Part shown: positions 26,780 to 37,111 of the stretch, one piece after another
How the letters are laid out: each line of letters opens with the position of its first letter
How positions within the stretch are numbered: position 1 is the stretch's first letter
From: Rotaria macrura
Taxonomy: Eukaryota > Rotifera > Eurotatoria > Philodinida > Philodinidae
Assembly (NCBI GenBank): GCA_900239685.1
Contig: OENT01000748.1
Location: 1-64,000, forward strand
Direction: 5' to 3'
Length of the DNA stretch: 64,000 bases
Translations under genes and position numbers: made by a program
Notes under the pieces: generated by a model
The model's database searches: none
Told to the model about the DNA's origin: nothing
The model's input: only the letters and a program-made list of their open reading frames with translations

Positions 26780-27015
26780 CATTCAGAGTGCACAACTTCT
26801 TAGAAATTCTCCAATGGACTCGAAAGGTATCTAGGACAACTTTTCAAAAAACTTCTTAGTTAAATACTTGTGTGGCTTAGATAAAATGCAATAGAAGAGT
26901 AAGAATTTTATATGAGACATCTAAAGATGCTCGTCCGATCGTATTCAAAACAGATTGGAACCCAATAGTAGGAACTGAAAATCGGATCCGGTATTCGATA
27001 CATTCACCTGTGGTA

Positions 27016-27231
27016 CCCAGGACTATAATTTTCCCAACAGAATCCCGTGGAATCCTCCAGGAAATATACGAGAAACTCACCGGATCCTGTAGAACAAGAC
27101 TGGAAATCGCTGGAACATGAAAGCGCTATTCCGGTCAGAAACTGCTCGGATTCTTTATGGTGGATACCGGCTACCTTCCTGTGCTTTCCGACCGGAACCG
27201 GCCTTTTCCGAGCCGGAATGTTTGACCTGGG
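27016..27231. repeat. Short element-like segment, CCCAGG to CCTGGG, TA flanks
   Basis: 216 bp of relatively GC-rich sequence packed with GGATCC, GGAATCC and CCGGA words. Its ends are CCCAGG and CCTGGG, with TA immediately outside on both sides. The same CCCAG ends with TA flanks are seen at the MITE at 49242-49609. The inverted terminus is only about 6 bp, so the boundaries are inferred. Confidence 0.4.
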
Positions 27232-28726
27232 TATACATGAAAGTGGCTATGGTATCCAATGGAATCCAAGACACATCTACCCATATTTGTATTGTATTTT
27301 CATAAAGAAACTTTTACCACAACTCCTTCAGTATTAAAATGTGAAACACAATGTAGATATTGTTTCTAGTCCATAGAAAGTCTGTCTTTTTCATGCATAT
27401 TGGAATGGATTTCATCATCATTGCTTATTCTAGAAGATCGAAAATTCAAAAAGCAAATAGTCCACGTAAATTTCAAGTAGATGTTAGTTGTAGATGATCT
27501 CCTATAGCTGTTTTAAGCCGCCTGTGCCAATCTGTAATGATGTCTGAACTTTGTCAGTCACGGTCTGTAGGATGGATTGGGAGGGATGGTCCAATTTTCT
27601 ACCCTTCCAAATACTTCAACATTCCTATTATATCGTGTTTTACAAAATAAACATTGAATTGAAACAAGTTATTTAAAGCACAGATCATCTTCATGAAAAA
27701 AAGATTTTCTATGTATAAATTTATATTAATTGAATTTTGGGTAACTAATGGATTGGAAGAAGTAATAAAAAAACGAATTCATTTGGTTTTACTCGAAAAT
27801 AGTACGAATAAGAATACAACCATCACTGAAAATGATATGCCACCCGATTTTTATGCAAAGAAAAAAATCCACTGAATTCATTCTATTCATTCTGAGAAAA
27901 TACAACCAATATTGTATACCCTTCAATGATAAATTCGAGACTAGATAAATATAAGTAAATCAATTACAAAATTCTGTCGAGCTCAAATAAAAACTTTCTA
28001 TGTTTACAATATAAGAGACAAACTTCATATAATTTTCGAACACTCTTGTACGGATAGCGTCCGGATACGAAGCAGGGCATCGATCGTCTGTCGAAACATC
28101 CACATTGAAAGTTAACAGCACACAAAAAAATCAATGCAACTCCTACCATCACGTATAGAACAAATATTTGAGTAAGTCTCTGTCTACAACTACAACGTGT
28201 TATATCTGATTCACAATATGAGTAGAACATGCAATGACTACTTTCGCTGACAGAGTATTATTTTCAGTAAAATTGATGTTTCTGTTTAATTCAAACAAGT
28301 CCCTATGTATCATACAATTAGAATTAAAGAATAAATATCAACAATACCTGTCTATGTATACGAATTCAAGTGATCATCTTGATGTGATTCTAGAAGCTTG
28401 TTGTCGTCTTAAGTAAAACTGTACACGTGTAAAATAAATGATCGAGTACACTCAATGTTACCTTGTTTTCATTGGATTATATTATTCTCAGAACGAAAGA
28501 AGAAAACATAGTCAACAAAAAAATGACTTATTTTTGCTTGTCAATTTTCATAGAAGAAAAAGTAACGATGTCATTACATCAACGAAGATCAATTACAATG
28601 TTCGGCAAAGAATGAAAACAAATATGAAAAGTATTTCTTACGAAATTTTTGTTGTTCGCTACTCAGTATTATAGTATGTGAAAGCACAATTGTCTTATTT
28701 TATAAAGAAAGAAAGAAAGAAAAAAC
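27232..28726. other. Intergenic region upstream of F-box gene
   Basis: No gene that I can support. A GAAA microsatellite (about 28705-28722) lies directly before the F-box start codon. An 88-codon minus-strand frame at 27964-28230 contains one hydrophobic segment but no recognisable family. Confidence 0.5.
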
Positions 28727-30313
28727 ATGAGATTAGAATCATTAGCCAATGAGTTATTCTTTCAATTATTTGAATATCTTGATTCTATTCATCTTCTTCG
28801 AGCATTTCATGATCTCAACTCTCGTTTTGACGTACTACTTTTAACTCATTTTGAAGCGTATGGATATCATCTCGATTTCCGTCGTATATCTAAACGTAGC
28901 GTGGACGCTATGTGTGAAGAACATCTGTCATCGATTATCGATCGAGTCGTTTCACTTTGTCTCACTGATGATGACGAAACTCCGAACATATGTGAGCATC
29001 TCCTTGCATATGGTTTCACTCTTGATCAATTCATTAATTTACAATCACTTTCACTCTTGCATATCTTTCCACGAGTGCAATCTCATTCAATGTCAACAAC
29101 ACAAACAAGTGATTCTACTCATGTTGAGCATTTCAACCTGATTGATCGTTGTGATGAAGATAAACTGAATATTGTTTATTTGCTCAACAATATCTGGTCT
29201 CTACCCAAACTTAAACATTGTGATTTGGATTTTATACATTTTCCTGCTACTTCATTCATCGGACCAACAGTGATTTCACTATCAATTGAGTCTTTATTCA
29301 TAAAAAATATTGAAATCTATCCAAGAGATTTATATAATTTAATCGAACACACACCACGTTTACAACATCTTTATGCAAATATTTGCTCCAATGTATATTT
29401 CACACCACCACCAAATTTAAATCCATCGATGACGACATTGTCATTGTGTATTCGTTATTCACGAGTTACAACATTTCACATTTTGCAAAGTCTACTACAT
29501 TTGCAACATTTAACAGTCGAGACATGGAATTTTTATTTGAATGGAGATGAATGGAAACAGTTTATTTTCGATAAATTATCTAACATTAAGATATTTCGAC
29601 TTCGAATGTCATTTACAATCGGTAATTATAATCGAAAGGAAAAGAAAATTGATGAATTAATGAATACATTTCGAACTCCATTTTGGCTTGATGAACATAA
29701 TTGGTTTGTTCGATGTGAATGGAATCCACGGCATGGAGATGATGATGTCTATCTCTATACTTTACCATATTTTCATGAGAAAGTCTATGGTTTGAATACG
29801 AACAGAAGATTTATATCAACTTGTCCAGATGATAGAGTATATTGCACTTATGCATGTGTACGTGAACTTTGTCTTGGAAACAAGATCGAAAACTTCTCTT
29901 TGTTTCCTGTTCACTTTCCACATATCACTTCTCTACGAATATTTCTTCCTGTACATGACAGTATTTGGTCTATCATACCAACATTAAACCATCTCACATC
30001 GTTGGATGTATCACTTTCCAAGAATGCACCAGAATCAGAATTAGAAACTTTGATTAATCGAGCACCACGACTCTATTCATTAACTGTTGATAAATACACA
30101 GCTTTCCGATTATCACAAATGCAAATAATTAACAAATCCATTCGTCGACTTTGTTTAAGTCGTTCTTCTCATTTCACTCATGTCTATTTCAATGACATTG
30201 ATTGTTCTGATTTAGTTAATTCGTCGTTCGGTTCTCAATGTGAAATTCTTCAGATTAATGTAAAAAGTCAAACGCATGATTCAAATAGGACGTTCAAACC
30301 ATTTTTCAATTGA
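28727..30313 (+). CDS. Intronless F-box protein with leucine-rich C-terminal region
   Basis: A 528-residue single-exon protein. Residues 1-45 form an F-box-like helix set (LANELFFQLFEYLDSIHLLR, then a Phe/Leu-rich stretch), placed at the very N-terminus as in the large bdelloid F-box family. The remainder consists of repeating, irregular Leu/Ile-rich segments (for example near residues 170-200, 230-270 and 400-450), consistent with degenerate leucine-rich repeats. F-box proteins bind Skp1 in SCF ubiquitin ligases, and the repeat region would choose the substrate; the substrate cannot be read from sequence. There is no membrane segment. The start is the first Met, which opens the F-box itself. 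The decayed remnant at 31738-31953 looks like the end of a related gene, so this may be a local duplicate array. Confidence 0.85.
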   Translation: MRLESLANELFFQLFEYLDSIHLLRAFHDLNSRFDVLLLTHFEAYGYHLDFRRISKRSVDAMCEEHLSSIIDRVVSLCLTDDDETPNICEHLLAYGFTLDQFINLQSLSLLHIFPRVQSHSMSTTQTSDSTHVEHFNLIDRCDEDKLNIVYLLNNIWSLPKLKHCDLDFIHFPATSFIGPTVISLSIESLFIKNIEIYPRDLYNLIEHTPRLQHLYANICSNVYFTPPPNLNPSMTTLSLCIRYSRVTTFHILQSLLHLQHLTVETWNFYLNGDEWKQFIFDKLSNIKIFRLRMSFTIGNYNRKEKKIDELMNTFRTPFWLDEHNWFVRCEWNPRHGDDDVYLYTLPYFHEKVYGLNTNRRFISTCPDDRVYCTYACVRELCLGNKIENFSLFPVHFPHITSLRIFLPVHDSIWSIIPTLNHLTSLDVSLSKNAPESELETLINRAPRLYSLTVDKYTAFRLSQMQIINKSIRRLCLSRSSHFTHVYFNDIDCSDLVNSSFGSQCEILQINVKSQTHDSNRTFKPFFN

Positions 30314-31737
30314 TCGGATCTATAAACATTGCACTAAAATAGTGAACATGATACTATATACTTCAGAAAGAAACAAATGAATATTCATTCAAATGAAAAA
30401 TAATTCTGAAAATATTGAGATGAAATTTAACTACAAATAAGAGAAAAATGGAATATTAGTAATTACACTCATATGCATGTAACTGCTAAGGATATTAGGG
30501 ATTCATACTAGGGCAAATCATTTTATTATCTAGAATTGAAATAAATCAACTTACAACACTTTTGAGAAGACAAATATTTTATTCAAAGGCTCGACAAGTT
30601 GACATACTGCTATATTTTATTGGATAGCAAAGTATTGACGTTACATAGTCGTAATTAGTATATTTTATATTTACTCATATTTTCGTTTCCTCTAGAGTTT
30701 CTTCCTTTGCAAAAAGATAAAGCTAGTTCAGTAGAACAAAAATAATTATCTACGAATAAAGAACAAATTGAATTATTGAATCAAAATTTTTTATCTAAAT
30801 GTAGGTTTTAATCATGATTCAGATTATCATTGTCATCGAATGTGGTATCCAATTGATAGCTTTTTATATTCTATATTACCTAGAACATTGCTAGTGATAT
30901 CCTAGCATCGTTCCGACATGCTCTTGAAATAGAAAAATGATAGTGAATTTGCGACAGAACTGAATCCAGAACAACGTCAAAAACATAATTTTCATCTATC
31001 AGTAAAACGATTGCACTAAACTGGCCCGAAGAGAAAAACATTAGTCAATTCTGGTCAGACAAGAATGATTTTGACATGGATATCAACAACAAAACAAGGC
31101 TATGAAGAGCGAAACATGAGAGCATAATGTATATGAATAGAAGAAAATGATGTTTCTAAAGTAATGTTATTGTTAACATGAATAAAATTTCATGTAAATC
31201 TTGCACATTTATACATCTATTCAAGTATTGTATTAAGTACTCAATCTCTGGTTCCATTCACAATTTTTAAACATAACTAGTCTATTTTTCATTGATTAAT
31301 ATTATTAGGATGACTTAGAAATGAAATATCATGACTAATAGCAGTGGATTGACATCTTACATTGACTTTAGATATCCTAAATTTAAGCACCATGTGAACA
31401 AACTAATCGAGATTTACGATGGATTCACTCACGATGGTTTTATTTTTGAAAGTCCAATATACTATTTAAAAAATCACAAGTTACCAAGGAACTTTTTCTT
31501 AGTTTTTCAGTCAAACTATGTAAGATTTCCCACCTTCGAAACCCAACTGGTATATATAATCACTGAAACATTGTAATCAATGTTCATTTGAGCCAGCATC
31601 GGTAGTGACGGAAAATTCCAGTCAAAGTAAATATCTTTACTGAATCGAGAGAGAATCAACGAAAAACAGTTCGACCATAGTAGGATAAGGTAGATATTTG
31701 AAATAGAAAAACATAAATTGATGTTCTTAATGAATGA
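30314..31737. other. Decayed region between F-box gene and remnant
   Basis: Contains broken coding-like stretches, for example plus-strand pieces at about 30695-30900 and 30950-31110, and an 81-codon frame at 31331-31576. They are interrupted by stops and frameshifts. I cannot name a family for them. They may be the degraded body of the F-box relative whose end is at 31738-31953. Confidence 0.35.
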
Positions 31738-31953
31738 CGCCAATCATGTATACTTAATCTTGTCAATACAATGTCGAATCTTCGAACATTGACATGTCAG
31801 TGTCAAGAAGACAATTTCTATGACAATCAATTATCAACAGTGATGAAAGACGAATTCATATCATGGCTACAAGATCATCTGCCATCTTCGTCCTTTATTC
31901 GCCGGGATCCATTTGATCATATGATTATTCAAATATGGATTAAACGAGCATGA
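31738..31953 (+). pseudogene. C-terminal remnant of an F-box-family protein
   Basis: An open stretch of about 72 codons ending in a normal stop. It contains MSNLRTLTCQCQ and later DEFISWLQDHLPSS, FIRRDP and IQIWIKRA. An ending of the form WLQ-HLPS-RDP-IxLWI is characteristic, from memory, of the leucine-rich tails of bdelloid F-box proteins. An in-frame stop at 31735-31737 precedes it, and no intact N-terminal part is found upstream, so it is read as a fragment. A short exon of an undetected gene is the alternative. Confidence 0.5.
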
Positions 31954-33572
31954 AATTTAACTTGCATATGCAAATGAATATGTTCGATCATTTTCAAATT
32001 CAGTTTCGTTCGCAATCGAATTATGAGTCATAACGATCGTGCAGGATGTGAAATGAAACGAATTCTTGAGGAAATCTGAGTGTATTAAACGATCTTTTTC
32101 ATTAACGCGCTCATTCGGTTTTTCGTTCAACCGATCGACTTATATTTAAAGAGAAAACTGTCTTTCTTTCGTTTGTCATACGCATATGCACAAAAATCAT
32201 ATTTCTAATGAGTAACTTCGATAGAATATTCCTAATTCAATATTCGTGAATCTCGATACAGCGTGATTAATCGATCTTCTTCTTATATGCAATGCAATGC
32301 ACTAAGTTTGCTATGTAGTTATCGAACAAGTATGCGTAGTTTGCATAAAATTCTTTGTGGAAATTCAATAATCGAGCAGAAACTATCGAACTGAACTCTT
32401 TAGCAGATTATGACCAATTTCTTTTTCTCAACTCAGTTGAAGCTTTATTCTAAAACGACTGAACAAATTAAAGTTCATCCCAGTAGTTAAGTGCTGAAAA
32501 TCTACTTTTAAATTCTCAAGTTAGTAGAAAAAATCCTCACATCTCAAGCCTTTCTTCGATTGCAGTTATGCGAATTTGATGAGTTATAGTGAATAAAAAC
32601 ATGTCTGTATTGATCTATTTATTCGACCTTTTCCTGTCGAGTGCTAACAATTGTATTTGATTCTTTTTCGACCTCGGAACTTTTGTCTGCAGACATGCTT
32701 CATAGTTCCTAGGGACAAGCATCGATTGGTTCCGAGTCGGATGGAACATTTTTCAGTTGTTAGATAAAGATTACAGCAGAAATGTTCATGCAGATATCGT
32801 GCTGATCGTTTAACAATCTAGCGTGCAATACTGACCGAAAACAAAATAAAGACATGTGTCGAATTTTCTGACTGATTAATAAATTCGGTGCGAATATGTC
32901 ATTGAGACCTATAACAGTACGCTTGAAAGTCAGATTCGAGCCTCAAAGGCTATCGATGATCGGGTTCGGGACAAATTCATCGAGTCGATTCTCAATGTGA
33001 TATTCTTATTCTGACGAGATATTTTGTTTTGTATTATGATGCAAAACAAATCCATTTTCTGGGCAAGCTAATATCTCGGCAATCATAGACTTGTTCAAGT
33101 TCAAACGTTTAAGGATTTATTGCGGTTATAGAAACTATCTATAGACAAAATCACCGTTCCAGACTCCATTAGCTAGGTTCTCAGAATAACTGCACTCATA
33201 AATGACGAATTATTTCGAGAGATCTTCTTCATATGTTATGATTCATGTGGAACAGAAGTAAAAAATCAAATTAGTCGTTGTAACAGTATATCTATTTAAC
33301 ACACTCATTTGAATGAATATAAATAAACCACAACACATTAACAAAACACAACAAACTACTTCAACAATATATTGAAGACATTCTATATCAGAATAATGAA
33401 TGATTTGTTGGTGTTGTACAGCGATCTAGATGTTATGATTTAAATGAATTCAATAAACTGAGTAACATCAGTTCATCGACATAGATAAAAACACACCTAC
33501 GAAACAACTGACGACGAAAAAAGCACAAATAATCAGGGAATTTCAGGTTAATATTCAATTGTTGTTTTTAGA
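31954..33572. other. Intergenic stretch, no gene seen
   Basis: AT-rich sequence with no long open frame and no obvious repeat. Confidence 0.5.
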
Positions 33573-33926
33573 CGATTGAGTTGTGCAAGTTGTCATGAGC
33601 ATCAATTTCGATTGCGTCAACATTTATACCTCCGTTTACACGCACATCAACACTCGCAAACACCCTTCTCGAATCCTATACTTGCACTCTAGATGATCTA
33701 GTGAACGAGTTAGTCTACTTGAAAACGGTGATTGATAATAAAATTTCTTTTCATGAAACAAGCCAAGCTACGTAGATCATGAGATAGAATACGCTTCACA
33801 TTGAATTCATATGTTTCATGATGAAGAATTTCGAGCGTCATGTCTTGTTTTTAATTGGATGAGTGATGACTATCGTCGAAAAAACCTTAGAGAGACGAAC
33901 CGTTCATCGGACACAAGTTAAATATC
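33573..33926 (+). pseudogene. Coding-like fragments, possibly a decayed zinc-binding protein
   Basis: Three short plus-strand pieces in different frames read like protein. One, near 33578-33697, begins RLSCASCHEHQFRLRQH (Cys/His spacing like a B-box-type finger). The second, about 33690-33774, reads LDDLVNELVYLKTVIDNK. The third, about 33810-33920, contains FHDEEFRASCLVFNWMSDDY. They are separated by stops, and I cannot join them with convincing introns. A decayed gene is the simplest reading; chance is not excluded. Confidence 0.25.
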
Positions 33927-35598
33927 ATATTTAACATGAAGATTATATTTCTTTAATTAGAACAATACCTTCGATCATGAAATAAAAAGTAGTTCAATAA
34001 TATCTATTGTAAAATAATTCAAATTTGAACTAGAATTTCTCTTCATTACCATTTGGAAAATAAATTTCGAAAAAATTGATGAACAACATCCATAAGGCTT
34101 TTATCAATCTTGTAAGGGAAACGGTGAACATTTGCAATAGTTAAAAGTTTTCGAAAATTCTGTCATTTGGAAAGAAAATTTTTTTTTTTCATCAAATATA
34201 ATACTCGAATAAAATTAAGAAATGAATTATATTCAATATGAATATTAGATTTGTTTGAAAGGATAAAACAGCTGAATAAATTATAAAAGATAACTAGATG
34301 AATTGCTAAAACAAATTTCTCTACATTTGAAGACAGAAAACTGAAAAATGTTTTCATGGCAAAGACGATTACTCTAATGCAATCCTTCTAATCGATCAAT
34401 ATTTCCATGCAAATGAACTCACTTTTTACACAATTCTCTGCTGGCAAGACTTACGTATACTAGCACTGTAGCCTTTGCCGTGTTATGCAAGTACTGCTAT
34501 TTGGTTTTGATGAAAATCCTGCGCTAACACCAGTATAGGATAGACTCAAAAACTGTCCCACCCTCTGAATCGTTTTGTTTTATTTTTCATGAACTTCAAC
34601 CATTGGATAAAGTGTAAAAAAATTCTTCTCGCTGAAACTCGTAGCGTGGAAGTATGCGCAAAAAATGAGAAAAATCGTACTATAGAATGCTTGTTCATAT
34701 GCATTATACTATACACTGTTCGACAGTGTTCTGCAGTTGAGGATAAACTAGTTTCAAGGTTCTGAAGTTTCTCAAGCTCTTCATTGTTGGACCTCGATTT
34801 TCTTGATAACTACATGTCAGATTTTGCTCAGACTTTTTTTCTTCGTAAATTTCAACGAGTACGACCAATAAACAACTGTGATCAGTCTCTACATCCTAGG
34901 CTGGTGACGGATTTGGTGCTTACATTTTTTGAAAAATCTGAAGTCGATATAGTATCAGGTTCTTGAAATTTTACTATCAAAGCCTTTCTTGTAATTTTGC
35001 ATTCTTAGGAGTCTCGATTTTCAAGCATAAGAAATCGATTGAAGATTTTAATTCGCAAATATCAATTCATTGAAACGATCGACAGCGGGAGAATGCTCGC
35101 GGGTTCGTTGAATAGAAAAAACGACGACAAAACTAAATTTACATTTATTGATTACTTTTTCGAAATAAACGATAGAAAGAAGTTATTCAAAGGCATTGTA
35201 ATCTGGTTAAAGTGTTACACATAGTTGCAAAGCGATATGATATAGTATGAATTATTTTCAGGAAATATTTCAACTTTGAGCAGTAATTTACAATACATCA
35301 AATAAAGCTTAGCTTTTGACAATCGATTATCTGAATTTAAACTCATGCGGAGTTTAGAACATGAAAATAAAATGTGTCAACTTATAATTTTTAATCTCCT
35401 TTAAAATGCATGAAAATCATTTTATTCACGTATACGACATCTTTCGAGAAGTCGCTCAAATCTTAGTCGACTTGGTTACAAAATGGACTGTGGACTCGAA
35501 TTTGATTAGCTTCGAGTTTAGTCTCTTTATTTATTGTTTCATTCATTTGCACAATACTCTATTCTATTTTGTTGTTCGATTCAAATTTAAAAACGAAG
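33927..35598. other. Intergenic region upstream of TMA7
   Basis: AT-rich, with several 60-70 codon frames lacking recognisable domains. No repeat or gene is supported. Confidence 0.5.
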
Positions 35599-36610
35599 AT
35601 GTCTGGACGTCAAGGTGGTAAATTAAAACCATTGTAAGTGTTTGAAAACATTGCAACAAGTGTATTGATTTTTGTATTATTTTTTGAATAGAAAAAATCC
35701 AAAGAAAGATAATAAAGAATTAGATGATGATGAGAAAGCCTTTAAGGAGAAACAACGTGAAGAACAAAGAAAACTTGACGGTAAGTAAATATCTCGTGTC
35801 ATAATTAATCCAAACAAAATATTTCAACACATCGATTTAGTATTTATGAGAACACACAAATTGTCCTCTTCCATGGAGCTATTAACTTAAAATAGAATAG
35901 TTTCATGGAAAAACTGAAGCAATTACGTAATACAACAATGATTTATTGTTATCAAATATTCCTACTTCGCTACAAATAAGACTTTCTTTTTTCTATATTC
36001 AATCAGAAAGTCGTATTTCATTGTGTATCAGCATATCACGACAAGATAGTCATTCTTAAATAGTGAGAAAACATGCGTGTATTTCATGTCAATGACATTC
36101 ATAAATTCATCTCCATTTCCCAATGAGGATCTTATGAAAAAACGAGTCGAGTCTATTTACCGTTACTAACTAGATGATATTCTAGTACTCCACGTCGATG
36201 GAACTTTCTACCAATGATTCTATTTTCTCCCATGTCTTCATCGAAGTTCGTTTTATATAGCTGATATATTTTAGTGAACAATCTTTCTCATAATTGGCCA
36301 AAGGTTTTCATAGAATCAAAACTAATACATAAGTACGGTTCTACTTTCGATGAGACATATTAGAAGCTGAGATTGAAATGATTTGTTGAGATGAACATGA
36401 GTCCTAAAATCTTGAAGTTGATATAGATTCATCCGATGAAAAAAAAACACAATGCGAGAGATAAATATCGATTTATATGTAGTATATAGAAAGTTGGTTT
36501 GAGATATTTATTAAATGTTAATCTAATTATTATTATTATTTTGTGTTTGTTATTTTATAGAAGCAAAAAAGAAAGCAGCTGGCAAAGGTCCTCTCAAAAT
36601 GACTAAATGA
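35599..36610 (+). CDS. TMA7: TMA7 (translation machinery-associated protein 7)
   Basis: Three exons (35599-35633, 35692-35780, 36561-36610) encode 57 residues starting MSGRQGGKLKPLKNPKK. This is followed by an acidic-basic helix (DDDEKAFKEKQREEQRKL) and a KAAGKGPL motif. This matches TMA7/CCDC72, a small, highly charged, ribosome-associated protein conserved across eukaryotes. The usual Gly/Lys-rich end (about 64 residues in animals) is shortened: the protein stops after GPLKMTK. The second intron is 780 bp, large for this genome. AATAAA lies at 36689-36694. It is the first of three genes on the plus strand, followed 501 bp later by MKKS. The gene is too short and too split to appear as one open frame. 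Confidence 0.93.
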
Positions 36611-37111
36611 ACAATAACATTCAATGCCTTGATAATGTTACCCTCATCGACATTTTTCTTGTTGTAATTGTTCGTTATTTCTTTATGTAATAAAAAACAA
36701 AAACTGAAGAAAAATTGTTAACTAATTACTTCTCTTCCTATATACGTAGTTGTGTATCTATATTATAGATATTCTTTATACTGTATGTAAATGAGGATAC
36801 TAAATAAATATTCAACATGATTCTATTATTATGACAGGTATTTTAAATTTTAGACATGTTTGCCTATGACTGAAAACTCAGAAGTTGTTTATGACGAAAT
36901 ATTACCTAGAAAGAAAAATAGTATTTCCTATTGAAATTAAGAGATAAAATCGATATTCATATTCATTACAAATCATCTATATATTAATATTTGTCGTACT
37001 ATTTTAATTGAATACATGTATGAAGACAAGACAGCTTTTCTATGTCATCCTCTTTTTAGAGTTCAATATCTCTTTGTGAATATGCCAATCTATCTTTACA
37101 GTTATTAATAG
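36611..37111. other. TMA7-MKKS intergenic spacer
   Basis: A 501-bp spacer with the TMA7 poly(A) signal at 36689-36694. TTACAG followed by TTATTAATAG lies directly before the MKKS ATG, with stops in frame, so the coding sequence cannot extend upstream without another exon. The AG just before the ATG could serve as a trans-splice acceptor. Confidence 0.5.
36689..36694 (+). terminator. Poly(A) signal of TMA7
   Basis: AATAAA, 79 bp downstream of the TMA7 stop codon. Confidence 0.6.

Noticed and set aside
28851..29141. 96-codon frame inside the F-box gene
   Set aside because: Alternative frame within a longer gene with clear F-box features.
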